From Coptis chinensis (Eukaryota > Streptophyta > Magnoliopsida > Ranunculales > Ranunculaceae), in NCBI GenBank assembly GCA_015680905.1, contig CM027384.1, positions 71,209,501 through 71,273,500 on the forward strand: 64,000 nt of DNA. The letters run 5' to 3'. Of the stretch, positions 1 to 11,160 are shown piece after piece. Below the pieces are notes generated by a model that did not search any database, had not been told where the DNA came from, and saw nothing but the letters and a program-made list of their open reading frames with translations. Positions within the stretch are counted from its first letter, which is position 1. Every line of letters starts with the position of its first letter. A program made the position numbers and the translations under genes.

Positions 1-45
1 CTAGACTGTGGATAACCGTAAAAATAATAGTAGAATCCTAAATAT

Positions 46-1125
46 TGATGTTAACAACACTAATACGTAATCCTACCGTTCTTACATTTAAATCAATTCT
101 TCTTACTCTTAAAACATAATCATGCAATATAATGAGTAATGATTCGTCCACTCTTAACTCTCTAGACTTAAATCGAATTCAACTAATCAAACCCAAAAGG
201 AACAATGGTGAGAGTAATGAGTTGATGTGAAATTTCTATACTATCATTCCCAACACAAGAACAATAATAACAATAAGACATAATTAAATTAAACTGAAAT
301 TAAAACTAATTTAGAACTAAGATTGTGAATAACTAATTATGAATTTAAGACAACTAAATCTAAATAAGAATTTAAGCAATAATCTAAATTGAAATGAAGA
401 ACTAATACTTTATTCTAAAAACTAAAATATGATTCTAAACTAACTAATTGAATGAATGTAAAAAAACTAGATCTAGATCTAAAAACTAATCTAGATCTAT
501 CTTTTTCTAACCCTAAACTCTATTAACATTAGCTTCCTAACCTAACTGCCATTAACAAAGAGTCAAGCTTTTATTTTTATACTTTCAGATCCAAAAATCG
601 TGCATGGGCTTGGAGCCATGTTTTAGGCCAGAAAATCGGGCCCAAAACCCAATTTCTTTAGTCCAAAATGGGCTCCTCAGCTGTAGTTGGCTTCGACAGA
701 TGTTTCGTCCACTTCTGCTCCTCTGATTGGGCCAAGGCTTGGACCATTGGAAACCTCTTTTCGAGCCGGTCGTTTTGACATAAGGTAGGCCCAATTCCGA
801 GGTTTGAGTTCAAAGATATGGTCTTCGGAAGTTCTACTGACTTTGTGCACTGTTTCTACCCGCGTGGACTTTGACTTTTCAGCTTTTGATCGGGCTTTAC
901 AAAGGCTTTGTCTTCTTGAAAATTGGTCTTTAATCACATAACTCCTTAGCAACCGACCTTTGCTCCTTTATCTCGCTAAAGTTGCACATTTCTGCACATA
1001 ATGGACTTTGAAGCCTGAAATGCATAAAAACATGTAATCAATATTAACTCTTAGTTATTATTCACATAATTGGCCTAAAAGTACGATTGTTAAGGGGTTA
1101 AAACTACAGTTTTGGGCTCTTATCA
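46..1125 (-). repeat. LTR of partial Athila-type element A1 (3' LTR, minus strand)
   Basis: Read on the minus strand this starts TGATAAGAG and aligns over most of its length with the LTRs at 2690-4104, 11161-12580 and 12581-14038. Shared landmarks are the block ending in CCCCTTAA just inside the start and the motif around GAGAGTA near the end. It is shorter than its relatives in the middle. Its orientation and position make it the 3' LTR of the minus-strand fragment at 1126-2689. Bases 1-45 are flank with nothing recognisable. The inner end is clear; the outer end is placed by analogy. Confidence 0.7.
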
Positions 1126-2689
1126 ACTGTGCACACCCCTATATAAGCAAGAAATTGGGGTGGCACAAAATGGATGATGTGTGGCCAACTATAAACTAAT
1201 AGTCGAAAGAGTTGGGGGTCTAGCCATAAAAACATGATACTAAATGCACCCCAAATAGAATGAAATTATATAATTGGAAGCAATCATGTAGAAGAATGAA
1301 TGAAAACTTATGCAACCCATCAAAGAACATATGCAAACCATCATGCTGTAGCTTTTTTAAAGATTTAGAATGACCCAAAAGATGAATTATTGTTACTTTA
1401 GGTGAGAAAGGAATGAAGTATGGATCCTGATGTCTTTCATGAGGCTCAGATGAGGAAAAATAAGACAAACTAGGTTTCTCACTACACTCGGCCAAAGCTT
1501 GGCTCTCAACTACAGGAATGATATACTCATGGGATTGTGTGCTAGGCAAAAACTCTTCACTGTGAGGGTTGAAAAAATTATAGAGGGTCTCCGAGGCAAT
1601 TGGCTGAAGTGCAAATTCGAGGTTCCTCTGAAATGGTGGGTGAATGGATGGCTTAGTTGTGGTAAATGGTTGGATTTTAGGAGGTGGTAACTCAGGTGGA
1701 TGGTGGTCGGTTGGTGGTTCATCAGTTGGTGGATCCTCACATGCTCTTAAGAAATCATAGAATTCTTCATCTAGCTTAGCTGAATCCATAAAATTGTGGT
1801 TTGTGGCTTTATCGTTAAAAAATTCATCTATTTCTTCCATTTTTATTTTCTCAGCTGCCAAACTAAATTGATATTCACATTGCGATAAAGAATTTAATTC
1901 CTGCACATTACCTTGTTCATGCCTTAGATTAGAATTGTTGATTTCTATTTCCTCACTCTCATCCTCTAAAACAATATAAGTTTCCTCAATGGCATCATGG
2001 TCATCCGAAACAAGTCCTACGGAGTCGTCTTTAAGAATTTCATCATCGAGGTAGCGTGCGGAGTTAATATAATAGTTAATGGGAAGGTCATGAGAAGGTA
2101 CTGGTTCATGAAATTTAGGGTAGGTCTTAACTAGGCCGAATAGTTTGGTTATGGGAATAGGTTGTTCTACTTATATGTCGATCTCTGACAAGGTTGAAAG
2201 TTCTGTGTTAGGTAAGGGGACCATGAAAATCATTTGGGCTAGATTCTGAAACATAGTTTGAGTTTTGGCATTTTGTTTTCTAAACGTTTTTCATTGTTGG
2301 CTATTTGTTCCCTAAATGTTTGTTCTACTGAGTCAGTCATTTGTTGGGAAATTTGGTCTAGGAAGGGTGACAAACTATATGGGTGGGTGATTTCTAGCAT
2401 GGTGGAAGGGTCTGGCGTAGGTGAGGTTAGCATCAATCTTGTCCATTCTAGGTTCTGAAGTATTATGAGGCGCTCTTGGTATATGGCTTTTGAGTGAATC
2501 TGGTTGATCTCGTACTGTGATGGGTTAGGTTGAGGCTGAATGGCTGGTTGATTGTTATTGGTGGAACTCCATGAATAGTTTGGATGACTAGAAAACTTTT
2601 GATTATATGCGTTACTATGGAAATTTGAAAATTGAGGCTCATAATTATAATTGTTTCCTATAGTAAGCTCAAATTCTTGATATGATGGA
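1126..2689 (-). mobile_element. A1: partial Ty3/gypsy (Athila lineage) internal region, minus strand
   Basis: This is an internal fragment of a gag-pro-type LTR element, read right to left. At 2703-2239 is a Q/N/P-rich stretch resembling the C-terminal part of the Gag of the neighbouring element A2. At 1906-1220 is a 228-residue reading frame that resembles the extra frame downstream of the A2 protease at 7986-8550. Both contain PPFQRNLEF followed by a hydrophobic stretch, and both place LLGH about 80-100 residues later. No protease, reverse transcriptase or integrase is seen. It is a broken remnant. It ends abruptly where A2 begins at 2690, and the LTR at 12581-14038 may be its other end. 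Confidence 0.65.
1220..1906 (-). CDS. Extra frame of A1, homologue of the A2 post-protease frame
   Basis: This 228-residue uninterrupted frame encodes a proline- and acid-rich protein: an acidic N-terminal half with FFND and EEFYDFLRA, a P/H-rich middle, then PPFQRNLEF and an aromatic C-terminal half. It has no domain I can name. Its counterpart in A2 keeps the same order of motifs, so the frame has been conserved between two diverged copies of the family. That suggests it was translated in an ancestor, perhaps as the C-terminal part of a Gag-Pro polyprotein. The function is unknown. The ATG shown is the most upstream one and is not otherwise supported. Confidence 0.5.
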   Translation of the reverse strand: MQELNSLSQCEYQFSLAAEKIKMEEIDEFFNDKATNHNFMDSAKLDEEFYDFLRACEDPPTDEPPTDHHPPELPPPKIQPFTTTKPSIHPPFQRNLEFALQPIASETLYNFFNPHSEEFLPSTQSHEYIIPVVESQALAECSEKPSLSYFSSSEPHERHQDPYFIPFSPKVTIIHLLGHSKSLKKLQHDGLHMFFDGLHKFSFILLHDCFQLYNFILFGVHLVSCFYG

Positions 2690-4104
2690 TGATAAGAGAC
2701 CAAACTATAGTTTTAACCCCTTAATAATTTTACATTTAGACCAATTATGTGTATAATAAATAAGAGTTAGTACTGTTTACATGCTTTTGTATATTTCAGG
2801 TCTTTGAGTTAAATATGTGAAGAAATATATAGCAAAGGTTGGTTGCTAAGAAGTTCTATGGTTAAAACCCAAGTTTCAAGGAGAAAAAACATTTTTAATG
2901 CCTAGTCAAAGCTGAAAAGTCAAAGTCAACACGGGTAGAAAAAGAGCAGAAAAGTCAACAGAACTTCTGTAGGCCGTATCTTTGGACTCAGACCTCGGAA
3001 TTGAGCCTATTATATGTCAAAACGACCGGCTCAGAAAGAGCTTTCTAATAGTCTAAAATTTGACCTAACCAGAGAAGTAAACGTAGATGAATAAGGTATT
3101 GAAGTAATTTTGCATAGAGAAACCCTTTTTGGACATATGTAATTAGGTTTTGGGCTTGATTTCAAGGCCCAAAACATGACTCCAAAGCCCATGCACGAAA
3201 TTATAAACTTAACCCTCTCATATATAAAGAGGTTTAAGGCTAAACAAAACTTGACTACTCCCTTTTTAGTTTAGTTGTAAATTATGGTTCTCTCTCTCAT
3301 CTAGATAATCTCTCTCTTTAGATAATAATTTAGTTTCTTTCTTTAGTTTTAAACCCTAGTTATTGTTAATTAGCCTAGATACACCATTAATTTAATTCAA
3401 GTTATTCTTAATGAAGTAGTTCTTCATTATGTCTTATTCTTTCTATTATTATGTCCATGATAGTCCCATGATTCATAGCTAAACTCCCATTAGAGGGAGT
3501 TTGAATGAAGCTTTAAGAAGACTTGATTTGTTAGTATAGATTTGTTGTTTAAGGTTTTAAGTTTAGGTTTTTCTTGACTTAGAGATAAGAAGAGTTTAAC
3601 CTAAACTAGAGAATAGTGAGTTTGCCATGAGAATGAGAACAAGCTTTTTCTCATGCTAATTAGTTTATGACTAGAGATAGTATAAAGTAATTAGGGATTT
3701 TTAAAGGTCTAGTCTTTATATTTTAACCTTGTGTGAGAATATCTAGACTAAGATTTTATATACAAATCTATGCTATCATGTTAAGAAATTAAAAAGTGGA
3801 TTTTAATCTCTCTCTAGTTTTTCTCAATATTTGATTCATGTATATTTAATTACTTTAATTAATATTAGTATAAGATCAATTGATAGTATTATCTCGTAGT
3901 ATAAATTCACATCCATAATTATTGCTCTCACCATTGTTCCTTTTGTTTGATTAATTGGATTATATTTATGTCTTGGTAGTTTAGGAGTGGAACAAATCCG
4001 TACTCTTTATAAATTATATCATTATATGTGAGAGTAGGAAATAAAATAATTGATATCGTAAGAATAAGGTTAGAGAAATCGCGTTGAATTTTTACAAGCT
4101 ATCA
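2690..4104 (+). repeat. A2 5' LTR
   Basis: It starts TGATAAGAG and ends CTATCA, two bases before the primer-binding site. It matches 11161-12580 along its length. A TATA box (TATATAAAG) lies at 3221-3229, followed about 60 bases later by CT-rich leader sequence. The LTR is A+T-rich with several CTCTCTCT runs. Confidence 0.8.
3221..3229 (+). promoter_or_regulatory. TATA box in A2 5' LTR
   Basis: TATATAAAG sits in mid-LTR, and the 3' LTR has a TTTATAAAG at the homologous place (11711-11719). Position and spacing fit the U3/R promoter of a plant LTR element. Confidence 0.5.
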
Positions 4105-4106
4105 AA

Positions 4107-4120
4107 TGGCGCCACTGCCG
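4107..4120 (+). promoter_or_regulatory. A2 primer-binding site
   Basis: TGGCGCCACTGCCG lies two bases after the 5' LTR. TGGCGCC-type primer-binding sites are usual in the Athila and Tat lineages. The E2 element in this window has the same motif at its equivalent place (39579). Confidence 0.7.
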
Positions 4121-5396
4121 TCTTAAACTCATTCAGGACAAGAATTCAATTGGTTGAATCCAAGGGGCAATCCCCCATTCTCAACCCACCCACAATTTTA
4201 ATTTTTCTTTCTTATTTCTTGCATTTTTGGTATTGTTTACTATTTTAGGCACAAGGGCGCCCGCCCTCCATTTTGCCTTGTTCCGAGCGCGCCCTCCCTC
4301 CCTTGTGTCTGCGGATTCTCAGTGAAGAACACTGCAATAAAGGTATTTTTAAATTTCCAAAAAATTTTGAAATATTTCAGGCATAATATTTACGGTGTTG
4401 TTGATTTACTGGAATAGGTTCAGATTTTTCCAAGTTGTTTTACCTAGTCAACTATTACCATCTTTATAGTATTGCATTTCAGCTTTCAAACCGTAAGTTT
4501 CGGGAAAAACTGACGAGTAAGGTTACTTAGGCAGTTCCAAAAATTCTAAGATTTTTACAGGAGTATCTATTATAAGTCAGGAGTTTACAGTAAAACTTTG
4601 AAGTATTTTTTATATATTTTGACCACCTAACTAGTGGATTGTTTCCAGTGTATTTCTACAGTTTTGCAAGACTTAATATCTGGACCAACAACCGATAAGG
4701 AGGGTTTGTAGAACTCCAATTGCTCTAAATATTTTACATGAACACGCATGATTTGTCAGGAGTCTCCAGTAAAAGTTTATCAATTTTTGGCTCTGTTTTG
4801 ATTTGTTAACCATTCGGTTGTTTGTATTGTGTCCGAAAACTATTTCCCAAACTTTGCAGGGCAGTAAAAGGACTTTCATAACTCTAATTGTTCTGAAATT
4901 TTACAGGCTACTTACTGAACGTCTTAGCAAACTACTTTTCTAGGCCCAGCCCATCAGAAAATCGTGTGAAAGCCTACTTCTAAAAAAAAATTAACAGAGC
5001 ACGCATGCGCCTTTGTTACTTTATAATTTAGCGCGCTCGCGCCCCTCTGAAGAAAGCCCAATTTACATAGGTTAATTACAATTCATATTTTCATTGGAAA
5101 TAATTGCTGGTTCAGTGTTCCAAGCTCTTATAGAACACTGAGATTCGTATTAAACACGCTATTCATAAGAGTAGCAAGGAGGTATTCATGTTCTCCTTCT
5201 TTCACTCCTCGTCTCTTTTGTCAGAGGAGTTTAATTCTAGTATAATCAGGCTTATTTGACTATTGTTATTGTTCTTTCATTTTAGACTTAGCCTTGTATG
5301 AGATTAAGGTCTGGTAAGAAAAAACCATCTAACATTATCTATCGTAAACGTCAACGCACGCGCCTATCTAGAATATAGCACACCACACCTGCAACA
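4121..5396 (+). other. A2 leader region with degenerate repeats
   Basis: This is non-coding leader between the primer site and Gag. A GC-rich stretch at 4255-4310 is followed by two or three degenerate copies (about 4530-4920) of a unit of roughly 190 bases. The copies contain an AACTCYAATTG-type block, a TTTTACAG block and a CAGTAAAA block. No reading frame of note was found. Confidence 0.4.
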
Positions 5397-6647
5397 ATGG
5401 CTAAAGAACCAGAGACTCCTCTCTCTGATTTTTACAAAGCCCTAATTGATGGACCTAAGTCATGCATCGTTCTTGCAGACCCAGTGAGGGATTTTCGAAT
5501 TCTCCCGAATATATTTAACTTGTTACCAGTTTTCCATGGTTTAGACCACGAGAAACATTATCAACATATGCGTAGGATAGAACAAGTTATCACTACATTC
5601 CATCATTCTAGCATAAGTCTAGATCAAGTTAAACTTAGGGTGTTTTCATTCACCCTAGCCGACAAGGCGGCGTCTTGGTTAACTGCCCAAACGCCAAACT
5701 CCGTGGACTCATATGCTAAACTTGTTCAATTGTTCATGGAACAGTTTTACCCACCATTAAAGACAGATGAAATGCTTCAAAAGGTTCATTTTTTTCCACC
5801 AAAACCCTCATGAATCCTTTTTAGAGGCCTGGAATTGTTTCACTGATCTTCTCATTGAATGCCCGCATTATAACCTTGCGAAAGACACGCTTGTCCGCGC
5901 ATTTTTCAAGGGCCTTTCACATCATCATAAGGAGGTTCTAGATATCATGAATGGGGGTAGTTTTCTTAGTAAAGGAGCCTTGGAGGCTTATAAATTCTTA
6001 GAAGATCAATCAAAGAGAAACAACAATTGGGGAGGTAACAACTATTCCCACTCCACTCCTTCTTCTTCAACAGTTAAGGCTGCCAGTATGTTTGAGGTTA
6101 AACCTGATCCCGAGCTTAGAACTCTTATCGATGCCCTCACTAAAAAGATAGATGCCATCTCTGTTCAACAAAACTCACTTCAGTCATGAACATAAACTCT
6201 ACTCGTTATAATGTTTGTTTTAGTCTTGAATATTCTGACTTCTATTGTCCTCGTGTCTATGAACAACCACCACCACAACTAGAAAATGTCTATGCTTTTA
6301 ATAACAAATCTAACACACAATGGAGGCAAAACACTAATTATAATCCACAACAACAAGCTACATCTCCAGGTTTTAAGAATCAAAATGTTAGGCCCACTAC
6401 AAACTTCAACCAGTTTATTCCGCATCAAGGACAAGGAAACTTAGGTGACCAGAATAAAAGTTTAGTGCCCATGACCCAGAACTATAAACATCAAGACATG
6501 ATCATACAACAAGCCTTAGTTTCGGTCACTCCTCCTATGGCCACTCAACCTGTCAAACCATCTACAGACGAAGTAGTAGTAACCTTGCTGCAAAATCATA
6601 ATCAAATTATACAACAAATATTTCAAATGATGCAGTCTTTGTGCTAA
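5397..6647 (+). pseudogene. A2 Gag region
   Basis: Gag is the structural protein that packages element RNA in virus-like particles. From the ATG at 5397 the product resembles plant retrotransposon Gag: a helical core with KLRVFSFTLADKAASWL at about residues 80-96, followed by FMEQFYPP. Next come FLEAW and the LSHHHKEVLDIMNGG block, and a Q/N/P-rich C-terminal part that matches the A1 fragment at 2239-2703. The reading frame is broken in about two places. The homologous Gag in E2 (40275-41422) keeps the same core order, including EWLTAQP. Confidence 0.7.
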
Positions 6648-6836
6648 AAGGTTATTGACATGTCTCCTAACCAAAATAATAACCAAACAGGCGTGCTTCA
6701 AGGTCAAGCAGTGCCTAATCCTACATCAACAAACACCGCCTTCGAAATGAACATTATTTAATATAATTGTGATATAAACCAAGGGGACCTACAGGCAGTC
6801 ACTACCCTTCGTTCAGGTAGAGTAGTTTATAACAAA

Positions 6837-7735
6837 GTGACTATACTTACAGATCGTCCGCAAATGGAAGCTGAAAATGAAACCATACCGAATACTGTCA
6901 TAGAAACTAAAGAGCCTACAACTGTAGAAGTTCCAGTCCAACCACAACCAAAAGGTAGAACCTTACTAAATACCACCATAGAAATTGATGATCCTAGACC
7001 TGTAGAGGTTCCAATATGGACACCTAGATGGAAAACGGCTAAAGATAAAGCAAAGACTAATAATACTTTTGACCCTTATGTTAAATATATAGATAAACCA
7101 CCGTATTCCTTGAGACTAGTTGTGTCTAAAAAGGACGAGAATTTTGATGAGATTAGGGAAGTGTTTAAAAGTCTGACTATAAACCTACATTTTCTATATG
7201 CTATAAAAAGTCTACCTGGACACGCTAAGTTTCTAAAAGAGTTATGCACCAAGAAGAAGAAAACCAACATACCCAACGAAGCCTTCTTAACTGAACAATA
7301 TCCCTTTTTATCTGAACATAACGGAATTATTAAGTACAATGACCCTGGTCGTCCTACTGTACAATGCACCTTGGGAGATTACTTCATAACAACTGCTCTA
7401 TTAGACCTGGGGGCGAGTGTTAACTTACTCCCTGTTTATTTATATAAACAACTAGGTCTAACAAAACTTTAACCAACCAAAATAACTTTGCAGTTAGCCG
7501 ATCATTCTATTAAGTACCCCAAGGGCGTAGTTGAAAATATTCTCGTTAAAGTTTAGGACTTTTACTATCCTGCCGACTTTGTTATTCTCGACATAGAAGT
7601 TGCTCATGATTCCATTCCCATCATCTTAGGATGTCCTTTCTTGGCAATTGCCAATGCTTAAATCAATTGTCGGGATGGCTCAATGACTCTTTCTTTTGGA
7701 AATCTTTCTATGGAAGTTAACATGTTTAGATAAAA
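6837..7735 (+). pseudogene. A2 aspartic protease region
   Basis: This is a retropepsin-like protease that would process the Gag-Pro polyprotein. A linker rich in E, T and P is followed by an FKSLTINLHFLYAIKSLPGHAKFL block conserved in Athila proteins. The active-site motif is DLGASVNLLP at about residues 191-200, and the flap and C-terminal ILG segment lie downstream near 7620. E2 (41751-42851) and E3 carry the same domain, including the FYYP..F block. The frame is broken in about two places. Confidence 0.75.
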
Positions 7736-7985
7736 GTAGGGACAACTAGGTTTGCCTGTAGAAGGAGAAGTGAAGTCCATTGAGAGTTTTATATCTCACA
7801 TTAGTGCGGCTGACGCTTTCGTCCCCACACTAGTAGATACCAATCTTATGGAATAAGAAAAAGATCACAATTTTAACTCCCTAGATGTAGTTGAAATCGA
7901 GGGAGATTTCCTTCGACTCTTTTGCAACCCTTCTTCACCACCTCAAGAGTCCCCTCCTATTGACATCCATTCATCCCTCAACGCC

Positions 7986-8550
7986 ATGACGGAAGAAGAA
8001 TTTTTCAACCTCTATCCCACTGATTTTTCTGACCCACCTATTGAGGAATGTCTTGCATATCTCAAGGCTTCTGATGATCTAGAACTGAGAAAACTAGTTG
8101 AGCACCATTCACCCACCTCACATCCTCATGTCACTCATTCACCTTCCATCACCAATAATCCCCATATTCCACCTTTTCAAAGGAACCTTGAGTTTGTACT
8201 TGACCTTTTTGCTTCTCCTGTGCTTCATGATTTTTTAAACCCTCCTGATTCGGAAATAATACCCAAGGACAAGCCACCTGACACCTTCATTTTCAGATTT
8301 GAGACAGTTCATACTTACACCATGAATGAGTTTTGTGCTAAACCCACATTCTCATTTTTTCCATTCCATCCTTCTAAAACTTATTTATATCCCATATATT
8401 TTCCACAACCATCCATTTTCTCATGATCATTTACTTGGACACCCTTTCGTTCAAAGAAGAAGAAGAAAGTGCATGCTCAGTTACATTCTAGGTCTATCAG
8501 GCTTCACTTTCATTCCACTAAGCTGTGTCGTACAACATCTTGGTGCTTGA
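7986..8550 (+). pseudogene. A2 extra frame after the protease
   Basis: This frame runs from a start at 7986 with an acidic N-terminus (MTEEEFFNLYP), through an H/P/S-rich middle and IPPFQRNLEF near residue 60, to an aromatic tail. It resembles the 228-residue A1 frame at 1220-1906. I recognise no family. Its place just downstream of the protease, where reverse transcriptase would normally follow, suggests it is a C-terminal part peculiar to this gag-pro family. The true start cannot be decided, because the segment may originally have been fused to the protease. Confidence 0.45.
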
Positions 8551-11160
8551 TTCTGTTTGGGGGTGCTTTATGTGATAGTTGTTTATGGAAAGATCCACAA
8601 TTATTTAGATTATTGATATATGATAAACTGCATATTAATACATATATATCACATTAAGTCTAAGGAATCTGACTTTAAAAGACCCATATAATTTTTTGTA
8701 ACATACCACCTTTCTGGAGTATATGCCACAAATATTTTCAAACTTAAAAAGAGTTTTCAAATTTTGTTTGGGGGTGGCGTATTTTGGTATTTTAATTTAA
8801 ATCTTTTTGCCACCCTTTGCCTCTCATATTTACTCTAGTAGAGTTCATGTTAGTTAGTACATAACAGTTTAATTGTTTCATGTTATCATATCATCTTTAT
8901 AATATTTATGTTACAGGTACTGTCAATTTTTGCCAAGTTTCTATGGAAAATTCTTTTCTTATCTCTATACACTTTGAGGACAAAGCGTTCGATTGTTTGG
9001 GGGTGGGATAGAAACATTTGCAAAAATTAGGCACTTTTAGGATGTAAATTATACACTTTTCTTTATAAAATGTTAAAAATCATAAAAAGTAGTTAGTTAA
9101 ATAATTTAATTGTGCTATTGAAATATTTCATGAACCCCCTTCTCCCAAATTGTTTGGGGGTGGTATATTTAATTTTACCATATTGTAAGTTCACGTAGTA
9201 AATATCGAAATATAGAAATATAGAATCCATAGGCCTTGTTGATTTTATTAGGATGCATAATGTAATTAGGTACCTTAATTTCGTGAAATTCACTATTTCA
9301 CGGAATTTCAGAAGCTAATCTGATAGGAGCCACGATAGGTGCATGCTTGATTTGTGAACATATGATATTATTTTATTTATGTTAGAATCCGCTTATGTCC
9401 CAAATGCTATTTATTATTTCATGTTATCCCCATAACGGGAGAAATTCATATAGGAGTTGCGTTTGTTTTTATCTCTTTATATTAGTATAGATTACCTTTC
9501 TTTTTCAGGTGCTCCCGTTTACAAGCATGTTTCTATGGTACTCTCTATCTTTTATTTTCATTCCATACTTTGGGGACAAAATATGATTCTGTTTGGGGGT
9601 GGTACAGAAACACGTTGTAAATGTTTAAGCACATATTAGGTTGTATATTACATATTATTTGTCTTATAAAAATTAGAACAAAAAAATCAAAAATATAGTT
9701 TATGCTTTGCACTTTGAGATAATGGTATTGTTCCATTTTCCATGATGATATTAGTCTAGAAATCTCACGTAGTACATGAATTAGGAATTAATTTTTTTAA
9801 CTTAGATTAATATATAGGTAATAGTTATTGCACATTTTCATGAACATCTTGTATGAGCATCTATGATTGTACCTGACAATATTTTTTTTCAGACTTAGGT
9901 TAGAGTACTTTATACATATCCTGTGAGCATCATGCCAAAAAGCCCATATGAATTAATATTTGAGTGATGACACAAGGGAGAAGTCAATTCTGAGTAGAGA
10001 AATCACACATCCACTTGCTTGATCACCATACCATATCCTAAGCGAGAATTTAGGCCCTCTTTGGATCAATATAGCCAGAAATTCACACCTATATGAAATT
10101 TATTATCCGTTAGTCGCCCCACTAAGCTTTTCATTAGTCTTTTCCCAAACCACAAATCCTTTACCCAATAAAACAAAATAAAAAATAAAATCAGCCTACC
10201 TATCTGGATAAGTCTGAGAAATAGGATGAGTGAAGAAAATAGAAGAGAAAAACCTATGTAAACAAAAATTAGTTAGTTGCTTCGAAAGAAAAAGAAATAG
10301 AAAAAGAAAATAAAAGAAAGATTTCAAAAGGAAAGAAAAATAAAAGTTAGAACTCCAAAAATATAATAAAATAGAGTCAAAAGCCAAAACAAAAAAGCTA
10401 AGGTTGGAAACAAAGTGTAAAAGCAAAATAAGAACAAGATTTTCTCTAGTTACATAATATAAACACCATATTTTCTAAGATTTGTCTTTTTGAATATCCA
10501 TTTCCTTCCTTTTTTAACCAATATCTACGCCCCGTATCACCTAATAAAGACTTCTAGCTCAATTAGGAATAGGTTGGTGTGATAGTAAGTGGTAGATGTG
10601 TTTGATCGACTTCGACTTCCTTGGATTGTCATTGAGATTGTGAGGAAACGTGTGCCTATTGCACACTAGAGTTAGCAAACTTGAGTGAAAAAATTAGAGT
10701 GTTATGTGTCTTGATACATTTCTTGTGAGAACCTACTTAGGCACGCTACCCAAAAGTTTCAGAAAAAAACCTGCCACTGCATTTCATAACATAGTTCATT
10801 GTATAGCTGTTTATCTTAAAATGATTTGATTATTAAGCATGTATTAATTTAGGAGTTAAATTTATGATCATTGATTAAATACTAGTTAGATGTTTAGATA
10901 TCTGAGATAAATTAGGGGACAATTACTTTTATTTCTTAGTCGTTGTAGTATAAATGAAGTTTATGAGTACCTTCTCTAGAAAACTCTCACGAGGCTATAA
11001 CTCGTCCACTAGGAAATTCTTAGTGGTTTAATGTTTTATTGCATATGGTCAATGCAGTCGCACTCAGCGAAACGAGAGTAGTTAGGAATATATTTTTGGC
11101 CACTTATTTTAATTTCACATATTTACTTGAGGACAAGCAAAATGCTGTTTGGGGGTCGTC
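8551..11160 (+). other. A2 3' non-coding region with repeated GGGGG polypurine modules
   Basis: No coding frame was found over 2.6 kb. TGTTTGGGGGTG-like motifs occur six times: about 8554, 8765, 8995, 9151, 9589 and 11145. Three of them follow a GAGGACAA-type or GGGGACAA-type box (about 8973, 9570, 11129). In Athila and Tat elements this pair of boxes normally occurs once, as the polypurine tract next to the 3' LTR; the last copy here has that position. The others look like tandem duplications of the end module. A block at 10980-11100 resembles the same part of E2 (44830-44930). Confidence 0.6.

Noticed and set aside
7076-7369. 97-codon minus-strand frame opposite the A2 protease
   Set aside because: It is a shadow of the protease coding sequence on the plus strand, which has clear domain motifs.
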